A stretch of 64,000 nucleotides of DNA from Salipiger profundus (GTDB lineage Bacteria > Pseudomonadota > Alphaproteobacteria > Rhodobacterales > Rhodobacteraceae): the NCBI RefSeq assembly GCF_001969385.1, contig NZ_CP014796.1, positions 4,233,501 through 4,297,500 of the forward strand, in the 5' to 3' direction. Below are positions 60,349 through 64,000 of this stretch, in pieces; position 1 is the first letter of the stretch; every line of letters starts with the position of its first letter. Position numbers and translations under genes: made by a program. Below the pieces are notes generated by a model. The model had not been told where the DNA came from. It made no database searches and saw only the letters and a list, made by a program, of their open reading frames with translations.

Positions 60349-60816
60349 ATGAGTGACCCCCTGATCGTCCAGACACTGAAGTAGAAGCGCGCGGAGATCC
60401 TTGGGCAAATCAAGGCGTATGAGGCGCAGATAGCGCATGCCAAGCACGACCTCGCCCATGTGAACGCGACCATTGAGCTGTTCGCGGCCCCAGAGCGCCA
60501 GCGAGCGCGCTACATCGTGAGCCACGGGTTCTTCAAGAAGGGCGAGATCGCCGAGATCTGCGTGCATCACCTCGGCGATGGCGTGGAAATGACGACGCGG
60601 GAGCTGGCCGAACGGGTGATGATCGAGCGCGATCTCGAGATCACGGACACGGCGCTGCGGAACTCCGTGGTGTTCAAGGTTGTCCAGGCGCTGCGCCATG
60701 CCAAGCGCCGCAAGCTTGTGCGCATGGTGGAGAAGCGACAAGGCTTGTGCGTCTGGGCAGCTGGCGACGCTGTCACGCTGCGCGTCGTTGCCAGTAGCCC
60801 TTTCAGGCTCGACTGA
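60349..60816 (+). pseudogene. Passenger gene of the IS1595 element, one nonsense codon
   Basis: From ATG 60349 the frame reads MSDPLIVQTLK, then TAG (60382-60384), then KRAEILGQIKAYEAQIAHAK and DLAHVNATIELFAAPE. A later segment looks like a winged-helix (MTTRELAERVMIERDLEITD, FKVVQALRHAKRRKLVRMVE). The heptad-rich start followed by an HTH-like domain is typical of a small uncharacterised alphaproteobacterial protein. After the stop, a GTG or ATG restart is possible. Its function in the element, if any, is unknown. Confidence 0.75.
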
Positions 60817-60840
60817 CCGGCGCGGCCAGCGCTCCTCTGA

Positions 60841-61734
60841 TCAGGCGATCCGCCAGGGTTCCGTTGCTTTCGACCGGTGGTCCTCAAGCCAGGCGGCGTG
60901 GGCGGCATAGGCATCGAGATAACGTCCCTCGACCTGGAGATGTTGGCCGCCAATCATGCGCCTGAGCCGCGAGAAGAAGCTCTAGGCCAGATTGGTGTGC
61001 GCGCCATCGCGGCTGTAGGCCTCGGAATGGTTGATCCGGCGCATGTCAAAGTCGGGATCGAGCAGGTCCCAGTGGGCAACCTCGTCGGCGGAGACGACGC
61101 TTCCGGGCGCGATCCTCTCTCGGGCGAAGTCCACGCCCTCGGGCTCCCGAAGGAAGGTCCGCCTCAGTGTCCGGCCGCCGCGTTGGCGCAAGACGACCAC
61201 CACGCGGCGCTTGCCGCAGCGATTGGCCAGACGCCGCCGGTCGATCCGCTGCTCGCGCAGGTTGGCTGGTCGGACGTGGCCTCCGAACACTGCCCCATCG
61301 ACTTCGACCTCGCCTTCGAGACAGGTCTCCCGCGTCTCCGCTGTCATGGCCTCGCGAAGCTTGTGCATGAGCACAAACGCTGTCTTGTGCTGCACATCCA
61401 GATCCCGCGAGAGCTGCACCGCTGACAGGCCCTTCGAGGCGTTCACGAACAGGCATATCGCGCCGAGCAGGTCGACGAACGCCAGTTTGCGCGAGGCGAA
61501 GATGGTGCCGGACGTCACGCTGAACTGGCGGTGGCATGCCGCGCATTTGAAGCGTCGGCGGGTCTTCAGGTCATAGATGTCGAGGCATCCGCAGACCGGG
61601 CACACGGGTGCGCCCTTCGTCTCCGGCCAACGCAGGCGGCAGAACCGTCGATATGCAGCCTCTTCACCTTCGGATTAGATCGCCTTCAGCGAGAGAGTCC
61701 GTGCAGCCGCCGAGAGCAGGAAATGCTGAGCCAT
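60841..61734 (-). pseudogene. IS1595-family (ISXO2-like) transposase with two nonsense codons
   Basis: 297 codons from ATG 61734. It starts MAQHFLLSAAARTLSLKAI, then TAA (61675-61677), then a zinc-ribbon (CPVCGCLDIYDL, CAACHRQF) and the DDE domain (EGEVEVDGAVFGGH, GSVVSADEV, INHSEAYSRDGAHTNLA). A second stop, TAG (60982-60984), stands where the conserved glutamate of the H-T-N-x-x-E motif is expected, and the frame continues SFFSRLRRMIGG to the TGA at 60841. It is therefore dead by two point mutations. Confidence 0.87.
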
Positions 61735-61822
61735 GATCGCCTCGCCACATAGCGCTTGTTCACATTATGTTCTCATGCGCCGACTGCGGCAAGCGTTTTG
61801 GTGCATCTGCTACCTAAGACCG

Positions 61823-61880
61823 CAGCCATTCATGCCGGACCGTGCGGTTGTAGCGCTCGATGTAGGCGTGCTGCTGCGGC
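61823..61880 (-). pseudogene. IS3-family OrfB, central remnant
   Basis: The minus strand encodes QQHAYIERYNRTVRHEW, the conserved segment around the third catalytic residue region of IS3 transposases. It is cut on one side by the IS1595 element and on the other by the join to an IS21 remnant. Confidence 0.8.
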
Positions 61881-61967
61881 TTTGGCAGCCGCAATCTTTT
61901 GCGTGTGATGCTGACGAAGGGTCATATACTCCTCGCGTTGTCGGTCGGTGATGAAACGGCCGGGCAT
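61879..61967 (-). pseudogene. IS21-family IstA, N-terminal remnant
   Basis: From ATG 61967 on the minus strand it reads MPGRFITDRQREEYMTLRQ and HTQKIAAAKA, matching the start of IS21-type IstA transposases. It ends abruptly where the IS3 remnant begins. Confidence 0.7.
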
Positions 61968-62257
61968 CCGATCCTCTTCTTGGTCGTCGAAGACCGGACC
62001 ACCCTGACCGCCGTCGCCGCCAACCGCACGGGGTAAACCCGCGCGAGATTTTGGGGGAAAATACACCCGAGCTACGCCCGGCTTCCGCTTCCCCCAAAAT
62101 CACCACCTGCAATGTCGCGCTGTTTCACCAGCGGTATCGCTGCACACTATCGCGGGTTATTTGTAGATTATCAGAAACTTGAATAAACGCTAATGGCAGC
62201 GAATTTCATCACCTTTTCAGAAAGTTCCTGAGACTTTGTCTGTGGCAGATTCAAGAT
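61968..62257. other. Intergenic, probable IS21 end and spacer
   Basis: 290 bases between the IstA remnant and the SPW gene terminator. It probably includes the remaining left end of the IS21 copy. The later part is A/T-rich. No gene supported. Confidence 0.4.
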
Positions 62258-62286
62258 ATTGCCGGCCCAGTCTCGGGGCCGGCAAT
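62258..62286 (-). terminator. Hairpin terminator after the SPW gene
   Basis: A perfect 11-bp stem ATTGCCGGCCC/GGGCCGGCAAT (62258-62268 with 62276-62286) with a 7-nt loop, 4 nt beyond the end of the SPW gene on the minus strand. The T-run after it is short (ATCTTG), so termination may need more than the hairpin. Confidence 0.65.
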
Positions 62287-62290
62287 CTTA

Positions 62291-62653
62291 CTAGGCGGTC
62301 AGCGCTGAACTTCCACCGTCGTCCTTCCATCGGCGCCAAGCTGGGAATGCAAGTGCGATCAGGCCGAGCGCCAGGTGGGCGAGCGAGACTGCTAAGGTGA
62401 AACCGTCAATAAGCACCCATGGACTAATGGCCGCCCAAATACCTGTTACCACTCGCGCCCAGTCAAGCCCTTCATGCGGTCGCCAAAGTGCAATCGCGGA
62501 AAGCACTACGATCAGTCCGCCCGTCAGTAGGGCGCTCCAGAAGGCAATATCGGTCAACGTGACGACGAAGGGCAACCCAGCGAGGGCGAGGCCCGCGAGA
62601 AGGCTGATGCCGTCGCCAAGCTTGTCATAGTTCGTGGTCCAAGTCTTGTTCAT
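62291..62653 (-). CDS. SPW-repeat membrane protein
   Basis: A 120-residue protein with four hydrophobic helices in two tandem halves. The SPW motif is seen in WAAISPWVLIDGF, with the first-half equivalent in GLPFVVTLTDIAFW. SPW proteins are uncharacterised small membrane proteins often found beside stress-related genes. A perfect AAAGGAGGT precedes the start. It is the last gene of a minus-strand operon (hsp20, NDUFS4-like, omega-like, SPW). Confidence 0.85.
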   Translation of the reverse strand: MNKTWTTNYDKLGDGISLLAGLALAGLPFVVTLTDIAFWSALLTGGLIVVLSAIALWRPHEGLDWARVVTGIWAAISPWVLIDGFTLAVSLAHLALGLIALAFPAWRRWKDDGGSSALTA

Positions 62654-62683
62654 GGTGTGACCTCCTTTCTGTCAACCAAGGTT

Positions 62684-62923
62684 TCAATGCGGCCGAGCCA
62701 GTCGCCTGCACGCCGGCGCAGGCAAGAAAGGACGTAATTCCTCCTGCGAAATCGCGCCGGTCGCGATTTCTTCCAAGGCAACCTCTTCGGTAGCTTGCCG
62801 TTGAGGTTCGACCCGCGGTTCCGCCCCGGCCTTCAGCGCCCGGCTGCGGGCGCTCGCGGCGAGGACCAGAGCGAAACGATCGGGCACCGCCTGCTGGGCA
62901 TCAATTGCAACGAAGGGATTCAT
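62684..62923 (-). CDS. RNA polymerase omega subunit-like protein
   Basis: A 79-residue protein whose order of elements matches RpoZ: NPFVAIDAQQAVPDRFALVLAASARSRAL (the N-terminal P-N-R-F-x-L-V-L-x-A-x-x-R-A block), then VALEEIATGAISQEELRPFL (the V-A-L-x-E-I-A-x-G region). It lacks the usual start of housekeeping omega, and sits among stress genes rather than next to spoT. It is probably a divergent extra omega. Its start overlaps the NDUFS4-like gene stop (ATGA). Confidence 0.75.
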   Translation of the reverse strand: MNPFVAIDAQQAVPDRFALVLAASARSRALKAGAEPRVEPQRQATEEVALEEIATGAISQEELRPFLPAPACRRLARPH

Positions 62924-63651
62924 GCCGCCCTCCCTTTCTCAACGGACGTATACATGCCGTCGGCGGCCACCGCCGCTTCAAGCGCCAACAGCGCTCGTTC
63001 AACCTCGGCAAGCTGCGATTCACGTTGGTTTTCCGGCATGCCTTCGGTGCTGGCGACATCCTGAAGATACTCTGTGTAGGCCCAGTTCATCAGGATAGAA
63101 CGGCGAGCCTCCAACGACAGGCTGGCGTCCGAAGCAACCTCAATGGGAGGACGCCCATCATCGCCGCCTTTCGGATCGCCCCGCCGTTTGGCGCCGGCCA
63201 TCGCGTCGCGATAGGTTTGCCGCATCTCCGACAGGCCGAGCCGAGAAAGCGTGGCATCGGACCACAGCCCGGACTGCCTGTCCCGTGCCCGGGCGGCACC
63301 GCGCGCGGCTTCGCCTGCCGGCAGATGCACCTCGTAAGCCACCCCCAGACGCTTTGCATGGCGAATAGCAGCTTCCAGCGTCGGAAAGCTCAGGTCTATC
63401 TGCTGGATCGTGTCGTCCCCACCCGTCCAGCCCATCAAAGGCTCGAGCCAAGGACCGGTCCGGCGCGGAAAGCTCATCTTCCAGCCCTGCGTGCCCGCGC
63501 GCCCCGAGGTCATCGCCGATTTCGACGGCTTCCAGATCCGGGCGACCGCATCGTCTGGCAGAGAAGAGTCCCAGTCGGGTCGCGAACCGGCCAGGCTCGG
63601 AATGGGTGAGGCATGTGATTGTGCTGTGAAATCTCCACTGATCAAGTTCAC
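62920..63651 (-). CDS. NDUFS4-like (ETC complex I subunit) domain protein
   Basis: A 243-residue protein. Residues of about 35-105 match the NDUFS4/ETC_C1 domain: ARIWKPSKSAMTSGRAGTQGWKMSF, then PLMGWTGGDDTIQQIDLSFPTLEAAIRHAKRLGVAYEV. The remaining ~140 residues are helical and unassigned (LSEMRQTYRDAMAGAKRRG, QLAEVERALLALEAAVAA). It is longer than the ~100-residue accessory subunit of complex I, and no nuo genes are near. A role in redox stress is possible but unproven. It is translationally coupled to the omega-like gene. Confidence 0.78.
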   Translation of the reverse strand: MNLISGDFTAQSHASPIPSLAGSRPDWDSSLPDDAVARIWKPSKSAMTSGRAGTQGWKMSFPRRTGPWLEPLMGWTGGDDTIQQIDLSFPTLEAAIRHAKRLGVAYEVHLPAGEAARGAARARDRQSGLWSDATLSRLGLSEMRQTYRDAMAGAKRRGDPKGGDDGRPPIEVASDASLSLEARRSILMNWAYTEYLQDVASTEGMPENQRESQLAEVERALLALEAAVAADGMYTSVEKGRAA

Positions 63652-63731
63652 TACTTACCCTCCAGATTTCGGGAACGGCGTCCGACCGCCAAGAAAGCGG
63701 CCGGAGCATTCCATCCTGGGCCCGAGGTGCT

Positions 63732-64000
63732 TCAGGCCGCGACAGGTTCCGGCTCACGAGCCGTCTCGAGCTGCCTGGTCTCGAGACCTTCGGTCGCCTC
63801 AGGAGACGCGATCTCGATCCGACGCGGCTTGAGTTCCTCGGGGACCTCGCGCTTCAGCTGGACAGTCAGCAGGCCGTTCGACAAGGTGGCCTCTTCGACC
63901 CGGACGTGATCAGCCAGTTCGAACCGACGTTCAAACGACCGACCGGCGATGCCGCGATAGAGATAGCTGGCACCGTCGTCACCATCGGGAGTCTCCTTGT
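63732..64000 (-). CDS. Hsp20 small heat-shock protein, C-terminal part (5' end outside window)
   Basis: The minus strand encodes YLYRGIAGRSFERRFELADH, VRVEEATLSNGLLTVQLKRE and KPRRIEI, the second half of an alpha-crystallin domain and its I-x-I tail, of the IbpA-like class, followed by an extended acidic tail ending PEPVAA. The stop is at 63732-63734. It is probably the first visible gene of the operon with the NDUFS4-like, omega-like and SPW genes. Confidence 0.92.
   Translation of the reverse strand, partial: KETPDGDDGASYLYRGIAGRSFERRFELADHVRVEEATLSNGLLTVQLKREVPEELKPRRIEIASPEATEGLETRQLETAREPEPVAA

Larger units (their letters stand above)
60279..61822. mobile_element. IS1595-family element with a passenger gene, 25-bp terminal repeats
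   Basis: The element is bounded by perfect 25-bp inverted repeats (60279-60303, beginning CGGTCTTAGGTAGCAG, and 61798-61822). It is flanked by 8-bp target repeats CAGCAATT (60271-60278) and CAGCCATT (61823-61830), with one mismatch. Removing the element and one repeat restores the IS3 OrfB frame. It carries an ISXO2/IS1595-type transposase on the minus strand and a convergent passenger gene on the plus strand. Both contain nonsense codons. Confidence 0.88.

Noticed and set aside
59992..60741. Single 249-codon minus-strand frame across the IS5, IS3 and passenger-gene sequences
   Set aside because: It joins unrelated pieces (IS5 end, IS3 end, antisense of the passenger gene) by chance; no real protein has this order.

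Overview
The window looks like a chromosome (or large replicon) segment of a GC-rich alphaproteobacterium, most likely of the Rhodobacterales/Paracoccaceae. The signs are a bioR-bioY-bioB cluster with perfect BioR operators (TTATCTATAA), MocR/PdxR-type regulators, DUF1127, several LysE exporters, NodS-like and HisKA_2 families, and an RTX protein. There is no rRNA, no CRISPR array and no intact tRNA.

Left part (1-10 kb): the 3' end of a class III aminotransferase with a strong terminator, a membrane acyltransferase with an unclear start, a small zinc-ribbon membrane protein, a type I-secreted RTX protein with a choice-of-anchor L-like domain, then the 3' half of a tRNA-Arg(CCG) next to a tyrosine integrase (a probable att site), an MFS exporter and a winged-helix-like protein of unknown function.

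Middle (10-42 kb): metabolic and transport genes in small operons: lysE, bioR/bioY/bioB, a MocR regulator divergent from a glutamine-amidotransferase/MOSC/pyridoxal-kinase operon, a Gabija-type defence pair (gajA-gajB), thioesterase, SnoaL, cupin, MFS, YbhB, PhzF, GNAT, LysR, aminotransferase, TSUP, AraC, LysE and Lrp genes. The amidotransferase gene is broken by an IS110/IS1111 element, which is itself split by a complete three-recombinase (RIT-type) element with 31-bp inverted repeats. Nine copies of a T-N11-A palindrome (TGARA-N3-TCTCA) lie mostly 45-76 bp upstream of small-molecule export and metabolism genes, which suggests one LysR regulon.

Right part (42-64 kb): a TPR-methyltransferase with a chimeric tail, made by a 167-bp duplicate of the gene at 9.7 kb, then a second tyrosine integrase, then what looks like an acquired stress-tolerance island. 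It has a HisKA_2 histidine kinase; an operon of eight genes, seven of them joined by 4-nt overlaps (processive GT2, GT2, GT4, HPII-type catalase, GT2, acyl-CoA-dehydrogenase-like, PIG-L deacetylase, NodS-like methyltransferase); a Crp/Fnr regulator; a J-domain protein; an HtrA protease; a truncated Hsp20; a graveyard of IS5, IS3, IS1595 and IS21 remnants; and an operon Hsp20 - NDUFS4-like - RNA polymerase omega-like - SPW membrane protein. The GT/PIG-L/NodS operon resembles Nod-factor synthesis in logic (polymerise, N-deacetylate, N-methylate). It is the best candidate for an undescribed system here.
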